A stretch of DNA of 64,000 bases from an uncultured Mollicutes bacterium. Its GTDB lineage: Bacteria > Bacillota_I > Bacilli_A > RFN20 > CAG-826. The translations under genes and the position numbers were made by a program. The first letter of the stretch is position 1. Every line of letters starts with the position of its first letter. A model generated the notes under the pieces. It had not been told where the DNA came from, searched no databases, and saw nothing but the letters and a program-made list of their open reading frames with translations. The stretch lies in assembly GCA_900545015.1 (NCBI GenBank), contig UQXJ01000003.1, forward strand, positions 21,885 through 85,884, read 5' to 3'. Below are positions 44,521 through 53,444 of this stretch, piece after piece.

Positions 44521-44605
44521 AAAATCTCACTGAATGAAAATACAAAATCTCACTGAATAAAAATACAAAATCTCACTGAATAAAAATACAAAATCTCACT
44601 GAATG
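44521..44605. repeat. Tandem 23-bp repeats (3.7 copies) abutting a promoter
   Basis: Units start at 44521, 44544, 44567 and 44590; core AAAATCTCACTGAAT, the rest (AAAAATAC) nearly constant. Copies 2 and 3 are identical. The array ends 4 bp before the -35 box of the ATPase promoter. In the preceding 150 bp (44370-44520) I see no other feature. Confidence 0.88.
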
Positions 44606-44608
44606 TAA

Positions 44609-44637
44609 TTGAAGTTGTTATATCTTTTCTTTATAAT
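44609..44637 (+). promoter_or_regulatory. Promoter of the first DUF4143-type ATPase
   Basis: TTGAAG (44609-44614), 17-bp spacer, TATAAT (44632-44637); GAGGG ribosome site and ATG at 44655. The repeat array lies immediately upstream, as an operator would. Confidence 0.75.
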
Positions 44638-44654
44638 AAATACGAGGGAAAAGC

Positions 44655-45929
44655 ATGAATAATAAAGACTATAAAAAAAGAATAATCGACGAGACTTTAA
44701 AAAAGTATTTAGAAACCTTTGGTGCATTATTGATTGAAGGACCAAAATGGTGTGGTAAAACCTGGACAGGCAGCAATGCATCTAACAGTGTATTTCTGTT
44801 GGCTGACCCTAAAAATAATTTCAACAATAAGCAAATTGCTCTTCTTAATCCTGATATAGTTTTAAATGGTGACAACCCTAGATTAATTGATGAATGGCAA
44901 GAAGTGCCATCTTTATGGGATGCTGTTAGAGGAAGAGTAGACGAAAGCGCAAAAAAAGGCCAATTTATTCTTACTGGTTCATCAGCTGTTGATAAAAGCA
45001 AATATATCCATTCAGGAACTGGAAGAATAGCTCATTTAAAGATGAGGACAATGTCTTTATATGAAAGTGGCTTTTCTGATGGTGTTATTTCTTTAAAAGA
45101 TATCTGCTATGGAACAGCAATTGATTGCTTAACACAAAATGCTTCATTAGATAAACTTATCGACTGTGTCTTGATTGGAGGCTGGCCATCTACTATTGGG
45201 ATGAGCGTTGATCAATCAATTATAGTAGCAAAAGAATACATTAAATCTGTTTTAAATGAAGATATCTATAAGGTTGACAATATTAAGAGAGATAAACACA
45301 AGGTTGAATTATTATTAAAATCATTAGCGAGAAATGAAGCAACAACTGTAACAAATAAAACCTTAAAAAATGATATTAAAGAAAAAGATTATGACGATGT
45401 AGACGCTAATACTATTACGAATTATTTAAATTTATTAAACGATTTATATTTAGTTGAAAATATACCTCCATATTCTTCAAGAATTCGTTCATCTTTAAGA
45501 GTTAAACAAAGTGAAAAAAGACATTTTGTGGATCCTTCTTTACCTTGTGCAATTTTGCATTTAACAAAAGATAAATTATTAAATGACTTAAATTATTTTG
45601 GTTTTCTTTTTGAATCTATGGTTGAAAGAGACTTATTGACTTATGTCGATTCTTTTAATGCAAAGTTATATCACTATCAAGACTATGCAAATAACGAAAT
45701 TGACGCTGTTATTGAATTAGAAGATTCTTCATGGTGTGGATTTGAAATAAAATTAGGTGCCAATCAAATTGATGAAGCAGCTAAAAATCTTGTTAGAATC
45801 AACAATAAGATAATTGAAGATGGTGGGAAACCAGCAAAATCACTATGTGTTATTTGTGGTTTAGTTAATGCTGCCTATAGGCGTCCAGATGGAGTTTACG
45901 TTGTTCCTTTCATGTCTTTAAAAAACTAA
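44655..45929 (+). CDS. AAA-family ATPase with DUF4143 (copy A)
   Basis: 424 aa. Walker A GPKWCGKT at 29-36, Walker B 'RLIDEWQ', and the sensor-like 'FILTGSS'. These belong to the AAA_14/STAND-like ATPases that have a C-terminal DUF4143. The C-terminal domain contains 'NNEIDAVIE' and 'CGFEIKLG', the Asp...Glu-x-Lys spacing of the PD-(D/E)xK nuclease fold, as is usual in DUF4143. Such genes are frequent, mobile-looking and of unknown function. It is monocistronic, with a promoter-embedded 23-bp repeat array. A second, only distantly related member is at 49700. Role unknown; nucleic-acid binding is inference. Confidence 0.88.
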   Translation: MNNKDYKKRIIDETLKKYLETFGALLIEGPKWCGKTWTGSNASNSVFLLADPKNNFNNKQIALLNPDIVLNGDNPRLIDEWQEVPSLWDAVRGRVDESAKKGQFILTGSSAVDKSKYIHSGTGRIAHLKMRTMSLYESGFSDGVISLKDICYGTAIDCLTQNASLDKLIDCVLIGGWPSTIGMSVDQSIIVAKEYIKSVLNEDIYKVDNIKRDKHKVELLLKSLARNEATTVTNKTLKNDIKEKDYDDVDANTITNYLNLLNDLYLVENIPPYSSRIRSSLRVKQSEKRHFVDPSLPCAILHLTKDKLLNDLNYFGFLFESMVERDLLTYVDSFNAKLYHYQDYANNEIDAVIELEDSSWCGFEIKLGANQIDEAAKNLVRINNKIIEDGGKPAKSLCVICGLVNAAYRRPDGVYVVPFMSLKN

Positions 45930-46079
45930 TATTTCGAAATGACGAAACTTATTTTTTAGGTAAAAATTGTCAACAATTAAAAGAAACTAGGAAATTATTT
46001 TGCAATTTTAGACTAAAATCAGTATTTCGACTTACAAATTGAAAAATAAAAAAATATATTAAGAGGCATTAATTAATAA

Positions 46080-46108
46080 TTGTCTGATTTTTTAGTTTTT
46101 AATAAAAT
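46080..46108 (+). promoter_or_regulatory. Promoter of the membrane protein-mscS operon
   Basis: TTGTCT (46080-46085), 17-bp spacer, TAAAAT (46103-46108). The ATG at 46118 is 10 nt after the -10 box, so the transcript has almost no leader and there is no Shine-Dalgarno. Confidence 0.55.
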
Positions 46109-46117
46109 ATATTCAAG

Positions 46118-48274
46118 ATGAGGGGTGAGAGAGAAAACGAAATTTATTCATCTAATGAAGACAATAAGTACGAAGAGTATTCTCTTTTTCCTGCGGAAGA
46201 TTATAAAGTAAAAGAAATATTAAAAGAAGATAAAGAAAATTTTAAAGTTGATGAATTTTCTTTAGGAGAAGCACCTAAAAAAGAAGAAAAAGAGAGAATT
46301 AGTAATTTTGATAAATTAAAAGATAATATTATTTCTCACACACCTGTAGTCGCAACAACTACATTAATTGGCGTTGTTGGAGCTTCAGTTCTTGGGTTTG
46401 TGCCTGGTGTAAGTGAAGAAATTAATTCAAAAAATCCATTTGGTACTGTAATTACTGATTCACTTGTTGATAATTCTTCATTTCACGAAATCTCCATTGA
46501 AGGAGATATGGAAGTTAGTAAAGATGTTTTACGTTATTATGCTTTAATAGAAGAATACGATGAAGAAGATAAAAAAGAAGAGTATTATGCTGAATTAAAT
46601 TTTGAGAATAATCATTTTTCATTTAGCACTGGAGCATTTTATGGCATTAAATCATATAGCTATAAAATCCTTGCTTTTAATGGAAGTGAAGCAGAAAATG
46701 CTATTTATTTTTCTTCAATAATTCCTTTTTCTTTCGACCAAAGCTATCGAGGAGATTATAAAAAATTAAAACCAACTGAAGCAAAAATCACATTTAGTGA
46801 TAGTGATTCTTATAAAGTTGAAATTGATACTGAATTTCAAAGTCCTTACCCTGATATTTTTCAATATGAAGTTTCTGCTGTAACTAGAAATGGAGAAATT
46901 CTTGATAAATATGTTGGAGCTGATTCTTTAGTAACACTTAATGTTCCTTATGGAGAAGATCTTTATTTTTTATATAAAGATGTTTCTTATTTTGCTAATG
47001 ATGAAATTATAAGCGATCAATATATGACTTCTGATTATAGTGTCGTTTCTCTTCCTAATTTTTATTTTGATAATGAATTTGGATTTGATGGAACAAATTT
47101 CACGTTGTCATATCATTTTGATACGGTTTATGAAAAAAATAACTTTAAATTAAATCTTCATTTAGATAATGAAAACGTAATTAAAGAGAAGACACTTGAA
47201 AAAATAAATAACGAAGGAACGATTGTTCTTAATGATTATAATGAGGAAATAGGAGATTTATCCGTATCAGGTGAACTTGAATTTAAAGACGATAAATTAG
47301 ATAACTATGTTCACAAAGTTCCAATTATTAATAATAATTACGATATGAGATATCGACTTGAAGTGACATCATTAAGAGCAAATCTTATTGATGTAACAGA
47401 TTACATTCCTTTAAATTTTGAATTTAATTATCTTCTTCCTAATGATTATTCAATTGCTATTTATAATGAAGATAGGTCTATTGATGAAAAAATAGCATTA
47501 AAAGATTCATATTCTTTAAAAAAGATTACTTCTTTAGACGGGGGAACTATAAGTGTTTCTATTCTTAAGCCTGATGGCACAGAATTAAGAAAAGTAGGAG
47601 ATTACATAATTCATAGTTTAGCTGAAGTAAAAAGTACATTTGTAGAACCAACAATTACTAATTATGTTAATCCAGGCGATTCAGTTGTAACTTATAATGA
47701 AGATAATACAGTTAATATTTATCGAAAAGTAGGATTTTCTTCAGGTGATTCTAATATTTATTTAGATACAATGATTTATGAAACTATGTATGAAAACCCT
47801 TCAACTGGTGAAATTCGATATTTAAATGCAAAGCATAGCAAAACAACTGGCACATATTCAATTATGGAAAATCTAACTGCATTTGATTATCGCTTTATCT
47901 ATTTTATTGATTATGAAAAGGACGGCGTAATTTATGAAATGAATAAAGAAGAGCCTTCTGGAACTTTAAATTTGAGTAATAGAGCGCCTGTTAGACTTGA
48001 AGTAGGGTATGATGAAACAAGCGATTCAACAAAAATTATTGTCTATAATGATTCGTATTTTAATATTATAAATTCAATTATAATTGACAGAAATTATTAT
48101 TATTTTACTGATTATACAAAAAAAGCTAATTCTTATATTGCTTTAATTCCAGGTAATGTCAAAAATAAAATTATTGAATTAAGCATGACATTGTACGATG
48201 ACAACTATGATTCTTATTCTATCGACTGCAACCTAAAAGGTGATCGATATAAAACATATTCTTTTAATATTTAA
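46118..48274 (+). CDS. Large membrane-anchored extracellular protein (718 aa)
   Basis: A 75-residue acidic, charged cytoplasmic N-terminus is followed by one transmembrane helix at about 77-97 ('VVATTTLIGVVGASVLGF') and about 620 residues outside. The ectodomain is beta-rich with Tyr/Asp-rich segments and repeated 'FYDNEFG..GTNFTLSYHFD'- and 'YSIDCNLKGDRY'-like strands; I recognise no family. The topology (cytoplasmic N-terminus, no signal cleavage site) is that of a signal-anchor protein. It is 19 bp upstream of the mscS gene and therefore in one operon with it. Function unknown; sensing membrane or surface stress together with the channel is a guess. Confidence 0.75.
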   Translation: MRGERENEIYSSNEDNKYEEYSLFPAEDYKVKEILKEDKENFKVDEFSLGEAPKKEEKERISNFDKLKDNIISHTPVVATTTLIGVVGASVLGFVPGVSEEINSKNPFGTVITDSLVDNSSFHEISIEGDMEVSKDVLRYYALIEEYDEEDKKEEYYAELNFENNHFSFSTGAFYGIKSYSYKILAFNGSEAENAIYFSSIIPFSFDQSYRGDYKKLKPTEAKITFSDSDSYKVEIDTEFQSPYPDIFQYEVSAVTRNGEILDKYVGADSLVTLNVPYGEDLYFLYKDVSYFANDEIISDQYMTSDYSVVSLPNFYFDNEFGFDGTNFTLSYHFDTVYEKNNFKLNLHLDNENVIKEKTLEKINNEGTIVLNDYNEEIGDLSVSGELEFKDDKLDNYVHKVPIINNNYDMRYRLEVTSLRANLIDVTDYIPLNFEFNYLLPNDYSIAIYNEDRSIDEKIALKDSYSLKKITSLDGGTISVSILKPDGTELRKVGDYIIHSLAEVKSTFVEPTITNYVNPGDSVVTYNEDNTVNIYRKVGFSSGDSNIYLDTMIYETMYENPSTGEIRYLNAKHSKTTGTYSIMENLTAFDYRFIYFIDYEKDGVIYEMNKEEPSGTLNLSNRAPVRLEVGYDETSDSTKIIVYNDSYFNIINSIIIDRNYYYFTDYTKKANSYIALIPGNVKNKIIELSMTLYDDNYDSYSIDCNLKGDRYKTYSFNI

Positions 48275-48293
48275 ATTAAGGAGGAAAAGAATT

Positions 48294-49337
48294 ATGGAAA
48301 AGAAAAAAATGAAAGTGAGCACGTTAATTTCAACAATTTTGCTTAGCTTAGTTTTCTTTATGTTTCTTTTGACCTGCATTTTACAATTAGCTCTTCCAGA
48401 AACGAATGCTTTTGTAATTTGGTCAAAAGAAAATGTCGTTGATTTAAGTTTGATTCCAGGTATGCTTCAAGAAAACTACAAAGTTTTTATTCATTGCTTA
48501 ATCTTGATTGCGTTAGTCCTTGCTTTATCAAAATTAGCAAGATTAATCTTTAAAAACATCATGCAACGTTCAAATCGAGCAAAAACAGTTATTACATTAC
48601 TTGATGGACTTGTAAAATACGGAAGTGCAATTGCTTTATTTTTCCTTGTTTTAAATGCGTTTGGTGTGAACACAAAAGCTATTTGGGAATCAGTTGGAGT
48701 TATAACTCTTATTATTGGACTTGGTGCACAATCTCTTATTGCTGATATTATCGCTGGTGTCTTTATTATTTTTGAAAATGAATATGATGTTGGCGAAATT
48801 GTTTCAATTGATGGCTTTAGAGGAACAATATCAGAAATCGGAATCAGAGCAACAAAGATTACTGATGCTGCTGGAAACATCAAAATTATTAACAATTCAG
48901 ATATTAAAAATGTTGTTAATCTTTCTCGTGAATTATCATTAGCGGTCGTTGATTGTGAAGTAAGTTATGATGTTCCTATTGAACTCGTAGAAAAAATATT
49001 AAAAGATAACCTCCCTGCTATGAAAGAAAAGATTCCTCAAATCATTGAAGGCCCTTTTTATAAAGGTGTTTCTGAATATGGAACAAGCAATGTTGTTTTA
49101 AAGCTTTTTGCTAAATGTAAAGAAGAAGATCGCTTCCAAGTTCAAAGAGATATTTTAAGAGAATATCATCGTGTCTTCTTAGAAAATGGTATTGATTTTG
49201 ACTATGAACGTTTTGTAATTGAAAAGAAAGAGAAAAAAGAATATCACGTTCCTGAAAGTACAAAAGAACAAGCTGAAAGCTTTGTAGAAGAACAAAAAAC
49301 TGCATCTTCAGGACTGGAAGAACAAGAGAAAAATTAA
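48294..49337 (+). CDS. mscS: Small-conductance mechanosensitive channel, MscS family
   Basis: The start at 48294 (AAGGAGG upstream) is chosen over the in-frame ATG at 48240, which lies in the previous gene. 347 aa: three or four membrane helices in the first 165 residues, then the pore-lining helix and beta domain signature 'GLGAQSLIADIIAGVFIIFE' followed by 'VGEIVSIDGFRGTISEIGIR' and 'ITDAAGNIKIINNSDIKNV'. It opens under membrane tension to release solutes on osmotic downshock. The charged C-terminal tail (about 315-347) is Glu/Lys-rich. A terminator follows at 49380. Confidence 0.92.
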   Translation: MEKKKMKVSTLISTILLSLVFFMFLLTCILQLALPETNAFVIWSKENVVDLSLIPGMLQENYKVFIHCLILIALVLALSKLARLIFKNIMQRSNRAKTVITLLDGLVKYGSAIALFFLVLNAFGVNTKAIWESVGVITLIIGLGAQSLIADIIAGVFIIFENEYDVGEIVSIDGFRGTISEIGIRATKITDAAGNIKIINNSDIKNVVNLSRELSLAVVDCEVSYDVPIELVEKILKDNLPAMKEKIPQIIEGPFYKGVSEYGTSNVVLKLFAKCKEEDRFQVQRDILREYHRVFLENGIDFDYERFVIEKKEKKEYHVPESTKEQAESFVEEQKTASSGLEEQEKN

Positions 49338-49379
49338 TTTTTGTACGATGATAATCGTGTAATTTAATTTATTAAAATT

Positions 49380-49412
49380 AGAGTAGGATTAAAAATGTTC
49401 TACTCTATTTTT
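49380..49412 (+). terminator. Terminator of the mscS operon
   Basis: Arms AGAGTAG and CTACTCT with a 13-nt loop, then ATTTTTG. Confidence 0.65.
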
Positions 49413-49580
49413 GTAGTTTGGCTGTTTTAGGTGTTTCAAAGTGAAAACTTTTATATTGAAAAGCCACTTTAATAAAAGAACAACTTTATTTAAACTTAAA
49501 TTATCAATAAGCGGAGTAATCCTCAAATATTCAAAATATTTTGAACACTTTTAGGTAAAATCACTTTTTTACTCAACAAT

Positions 49581-49665
49581 TTGCGATTTTCGGCATTTCG
49601 GCTATTTCAAAAATTGCGATTTTCGGCATTTTAGTCGTTTTAAAAATTGCGATTTTCGGCATAAA
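49581..49665. repeat. Tandem 33-bp repeats (2.6 copies) inside a promoter
   Basis: Units start at 49581, 49614 and 49647; the invariant 16-bp core is TTGCGATTTTCGGCAT and the remaining 17 bp vary (CGGCTATTTCAAAAA, TAGTCGTTTTAAAAA). The third core supplies the -35 box. In the rest of the 362-bp gap (49413-49580) only a 16-bp palindrome TTCAAAATATTTTGAA (49530-49545) stands out. Confidence 0.88.
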
Positions 49666-49675
49666 GCGTTATAAT
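49647..49675 (+). promoter_or_regulatory. Promoter of the second DUF4143-type ATPase, -35 within the repeat
   Basis: TTGCGA (49647-49652), 17-bp spacer, TATAAT (49670-49675). The -35 hexamer is the first six bases of the third repeat core, so a protein bound to the repeats would block or recruit RNA polymerase. Confidence 0.75.
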
Positions 49676-49699
49676 CAAGAAAAAATGGAGGTTTTATCA

Positions 49700-51040
49700 A
49701 TGGCTGAAAGAATCTTTGAACGTAAAATATATCAAAAAATGCTCAATTGGAAAAACGAATTTAATGGAAAAACTGCTCTATTAATTAAAGGAGCTAGACG
49801 TGTAGGAAAATCAACTGTTGCAAAAGAATTTGCCGAAAAAGAGTATTCCAGTTACATTTTAATTGATTTTTCAATTGCTCCTAAAGAAGTACATAATTTA
49901 TTTAGTGATATATCGAATTTAAATTATTTATTTTTAAGACTTCAACTTATATATCATGTAAATTTAGAGAATAGAAAATCTGTTATTATTTTTGATGAAG
50001 TTCAAAGAGAACCTCTTGCTAGACAAGCAATAAAACATTTGGTTAAAGATGGAAGGTACGATTATATTGAAACAGGATCTTTATTATCAATCAAAAAGAA
50101 TGTAGAAAATATAGTAATTCCTAGCGAAGAAACTAGAATTGAAATGACCCCTATGGATTATGAAGAGTTTCGTTGGGCATTAGGAGATAAGGTGACAATT
50201 CCTATGTTAAAAATGGCTTTTGAAAATAAAATTCCTTTGGGTGATGATGTAAATCGCAGAATGATGAGAGATTTTAGATTATATATGCTTGTTGGAGGAA
50301 TGCCACAAGTAGTAAAAGAATACATTGATACAAATAATTTTAATAAAGTTGACCAAGTTAAACGTTCTATATTAGAACTTTATGAAGATGATTTTAGAAA
50401 AATAGATTCAACAGGCAAAGCATCGTTAATGTTTTTAGCTATTCCTTCGGAGCTAGCTAAAAATACATCAAGATATCAAGTTTCAAGTGTTATTCCAGGA
50501 GAAAAGCAAGATAGAGTACTTGGAATTATTTCCGAAATGAAGGATTCTTTAACGGTTAATGTTGCATATCACGCAAATGATCCGAGTGTTGGTATGTCTT
50601 TGCATGAAGATATTAGTAAATATAAATTGTTTTTGAGTGATACAGGTTTATTTACTACGCTTGCCTTTATGGATAAAGATTTTACTGAAAATATAATATA
50701 TGAAAAACTTTTAAGTGATAAATTAGATACTGACTTAGGCTACCTCTATGAAAACATGGTTGCTCAAACACTTTACGCATCAGGAAATAAATTATTTTAT
50801 TACACATTCCCTAAAGACGAGTCAAAACATAATTACGAGATAGATTTTATGATTTCTAAAAAAGATAAAATTTGTCCAATAGAAGTTAAATCTTCAGGAT
50901 ATAAAACTCATGCATCAATTGATGCATTTGCGACTAAATTTTCAAGTAAAATTGGTCAAAAATATCTTGTATACACTAAAGATTTAAGAAAAGATGGAGA
51001 TCTTCTTTGTATCCCTATTTACATGACTATGTTTTTATAA
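49700..51040 (+). CDS. AAA-family ATPase with DUF4143 (copy B)
   Basis: The start is taken at 49700: TGGAGG at 49686-49691 is well spaced for it, and the protein then begins MAERIFERKIYQKML, typical for the family. 446 aa. Walker A GARRVGKST at 31-39, Walker B 'VIIFDEVQ', 'DYIETGSLLS' as the sensor strand. The C-terminal part has 'YEIDFMISKK' and 'PIEVKSSGYKT', the PD-(D/E)xK-like pattern of DUF4143. It differs strongly from copy A (44655), and its promoter repeats have an unrelated sequence. No partner gene follows. Function unknown. Confidence 0.88.
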   Translation: MAERIFERKIYQKMLNWKNEFNGKTALLIKGARRVGKSTVAKEFAEKEYSSYILIDFSIAPKEVHNLFSDISNLNYLFLRLQLIYHVNLENRKSVIIFDEVQREPLARQAIKHLVKDGRYDYIETGSLLSIKKNVENIVIPSEETRIEMTPMDYEEFRWALGDKVTIPMLKMAFENKIPLGDDVNRRMMRDFRLYMLVGGMPQVVKEYIDTNNFNKVDQVKRSILELYEDDFRKIDSTGKASLMFLAIPSELAKNTSRYQVSSVIPGEKQDRVLGIISEMKDSLTVNVAYHANDPSVGMSLHEDISKYKLFLSDTGLFTTLAFMDKDFTENIIYEKLLSDKLDTDLGYLYENMVAQTLYASGNKLFYYTFPKDESKHNYEIDFMISKKDKICPIEVKSSGYKTHASIDAFATKFSSKIGQKYLVYTKDLRKDGDLLCIPIYMTMFL

Positions 51041-51195
51041 GAATATGCTTAAACATTCTTATTGGCAAAGATACAATTTCTTCGACAATATAAATAATGT
51101 TTAACGCAATTTCTTTTTTTAACAATAACTGTAAAAAAATATAAAATACCTTTAAGAAGATCAATTAATGCTTCCTTATGAAAAAATGGCAAAAA

Positions 51196-53274
51196 TTATC
51201 TCTTAATTTTCTTTTTCATAGAAAAGAAAATTAAATAAGAAATGCAAGATAAAACTATAAATATTGAGGAAACAATCGAAATTATAAGTGCTAAATTTGA
51301 ATCTTCGGCAGGATTCGAAGAATCATTTTCAATTTCTTCATAAACTGCTATCAATTTTAAATCATCGTATGCGACAAATGTGTATTCTTCGTTCGTGCTT
51401 AAAATATTTTCGTTTTCATCTTTCCAACACACAAATTTAGTACCTTCTTTTGGACTATCTGCTTTTATAGTAACGGAAGTTCCGGGTTTAACTTTTTGAG
51501 TCTTTATAGAACCGTTAATAACTGAAATAGTAACAATTTTTTCAAGTTTTGTTATATTCAATTCAAGAATTTCGTTATCTTTTTCATCAAAATTTTTATG
51601 ACAAATAGTGCATTCTTTATGCGCTTTTATTCCATATTCATCATAAGTTGGTTCTTTTTCCTTAATCCATGAACTAAAAACATGATTTCCATAACCTAAA
51701 TCAATTTGTATGCTTTGAATTTTAAAATTCTCATTTTTAAAATTCTCAGTTTTTATAATTTTTTCACCTTTTTCTATACATGATGGATTTTTAATAATTT
51801 CTTCATATGTATTTACGGTCTCTTCTTCAAAATGAGAAGAGTCTAATTTACAAATTCTTTTTGCTGTTACTTTTGTGTTGTCTTCATTCCGAAAATAAGT
51901 TGGTTCATTCCATTCGTGAATATGAATATTTGTTTTACATTTTGTATAAGCTTTAATTCGAGCAACATACCCACCATTAAGAATGTAATCGTAACCATAA
52001 GAACTTTTAGAAAACGAAGGCTTTTTAGAATCAGATTGAACAACACTAATATAAGCGTTGCTATTTGGATTACTAACTTCAATAATTATTGAAAAATAAG
52101 AACCACGATTTATTAATATCGGAGAGTCTAATTTAATAGTTTGATAACCACCATATTTAAATTTTTGAGTTTTTGAAGCTTTTAAAGTACCATTTTCTAT
52201 AGAAGTTTGACCCCAACCAGGTAAATCAGTATAAATTTTAACGTTTACATCAACATCATTTCCATAAAATCCAACATTTATAGCTTCAATATATTCATTT
52301 TTATTATCTATGCCTTTCTTTGCTTCATAGACATTTGCACAACTTTTTAATTTTAAAATTCCAAAATCATTTACATTGTTGTCGTAATAGTAGTTATAAT
52401 CGTAAGTTTCTTTTGAAGCATAAGAAAAAGTCCACGAAGTTGAATCAGAGATTTTACTTTCGTATGTAAGATAAAAATAACTATTATCATTATAGCTATT
52501 TTTTACTAGCCAACCGCCATTTCTATTTACGTTTCCTGGTTTAAATAATGATTTATCTATTGTGTCATCCCATCCGATTAATGTGATTGCGTGAGGAATA
52601 ACATTATTAGCAGCTAAATCATTGTAATATAATTTTGTTCCACCATCATATGAACAAGAAGCAGTGATGGCACCATATCTAGCAATTGCTTTTTTAATTT
52701 CTAGAATTCTATCTTCGCCATTTATACCTGAAGAAATTAAATTAGCACTTTCAAGTCGATATAACGAATTTTCATAAACATCTAAAGCAGGTTTATTGCC
52801 TTCAACAGGTCCTTGCCACATGCTTAAAAGTGGCGCAGTTAATTGAATTGAACCTGAGTTAGTGGCCCATGAATCAGCGCTTTTATCATGATACGAATAA
52901 TTATTATTTAAAGGATCTGAATTTCTAACATATCTTCTATAAGCTAAAGCTTGAGGATTTAATCTTAAGGTGTCTTTATTACTAATTTTATTTTTTAATA
53001 TCGATGCTTCAGATGCATTTATTGCACTATATGCCCAGCATAAATTTGTCGACCCCTGATCTTTAATAGGTGTTAATTCATCACGACAATCAAATTTTGA
53101 TGCTTTAATAATTTCATCTTCTGAGTCGTAAAAACTCGTAACGGAGTTAACTTTTTTAATTGAATTTTCTATAACACAATGGTTTTGATTATTAAAATTT
53201 ATAGAAAAATTCATTGATAAAGAAGTGATAAACGTTAAAAATAGAGCGTTAATTAATTTAATTTCATGAATCAT
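51196..53274 (-). CDS. Papain-like (C1) cysteine protease anchored by a C-terminal helix
   Basis: 692 aa. Signal peptide at 1-24. The C1 catalytic residues are Cys79 in 'NLCWAYSA', His228 in 'VIPHAITLIGWDD' and Asn259 in 'WLVKNSY', with the oxyanion Gln at 73 ('KDQGS'), so it should be active. The mature enzyme is followed by a beta domain (about 290-420), two 'HEWNEPTY'/'CTICHKNFDE' modules with Cys pairs (about 425-555), and an InlB-like repeat ('KVKPGTSVTIKADSPKEG'). It ends with a membrane helix (about 662-685) and a Lys/Arg tail, which holds it at the cell surface. GAGGTG ribosome site; promoter with TATAAT inside the palindrome upstream. A surface peptidase that fits the peptide-uptake theme (inference). 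Confidence 0.9.
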   Translation of the reverse strand: MIHEIKLINALFLTFITSLSMNFSINFNNQNHCVIENSIKKVNSVTSFYDSEDEIIKASKFDCRDELTPIKDQGSTNLCWAYSAINASEASILKNKISNKDTLRLNPQALAYRRYVRNSDPLNNNYSYHDKSADSWATNSGSIQLTAPLLSMWQGPVEGNKPALDVYENSLYRLESANLISSGINGEDRILEIKKAIARYGAITASCSYDGGTKLYYNDLAANNVIPHAITLIGWDDTIDKSLFKPGNVNRNGGWLVKNSYNDNSYFYLTYESKISDSTSWTFSYASKETYDYNYYYDNNVNDFGILKLKSCANVYEAKKGIDNKNEYIEAINVGFYGNDVDVNVKIYTDLPGWGQTSIENGTLKASKTQKFKYGGYQTIKLDSPILINRGSYFSIIIEVSNPNSNAYISVVQSDSKKPSFSKSSYGYDYILNGGYVARIKAYTKCKTNIHIHEWNEPTYFRNEDNTKVTAKRICKLDSSHFEEETVNTYEEIIKNPSCIEKGEKIIKTENFKNENFKIQSIQIDLGYGNHVFSSWIKEKEPTYDEYGIKAHKECTICHKNFDEKDNEILELNITKLEKIVTISVINGSIKTQKVKPGTSVTIKADSPKEGTKFVCWKDENENILSTNEEYTFVAYDDLKLIAVYEEIENDSSNPAEDSNLALIISIVSSIFIVLSCISYLIFFSMKKKIKR

Positions 53275-53302
53275 TTACTTAATTGCACCTCGTAGAAATT
53301 AT

Positions 53303-53332
53303 AAAATTATACGACTATAATCGTATAATTTT
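53303..53332. promoter_or_regulatory. 12-bp perfect inverted repeat upstream of the cysteine-protease gene
   Basis: Arms AAAATTATACGA (53303-53314) and TCGTATAATTTT (53321-53332) with a 6-nt centre. On the minus strand it lies 28 bp before the ATG and contains TATAAT-like sequence, so it may be an operator overlapping the promoter. A related TACGAT...ATCGT motif occurs at 49343-49358 after mscS. Confidence 0.55.
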
Positions 53333-53444
53333 AAAAATAAGTTTGATAGTTAGATATTAAAGTTTATAAATGTGAAGGAAAGCAGTGCTATAGTTCTCGT
53401 CTTCACCGTTTCCTACTATAACTATTTTTAAAGTATTATCTGAA

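Noticed and set aside
44521..44605. Short CRISPR array
   Set aside because: The whole 23-bp unit is repeated; there are no unique spacers, no cas genes nearby and the array abuts a promoter.
49581..49665. CRISPR-like array with 17-bp spacers
   Set aside because: The units are only 33 bp with similar, A/T-rich variable parts, and the third unit forms a promoter -35 box; no cas genes.
51033..51065. ATAAGAAT/ATTCTTAT hairpin after the second ATPase gene as terminator
   Set aside because: Only A/T pairs and no T run follows; too weak to call.
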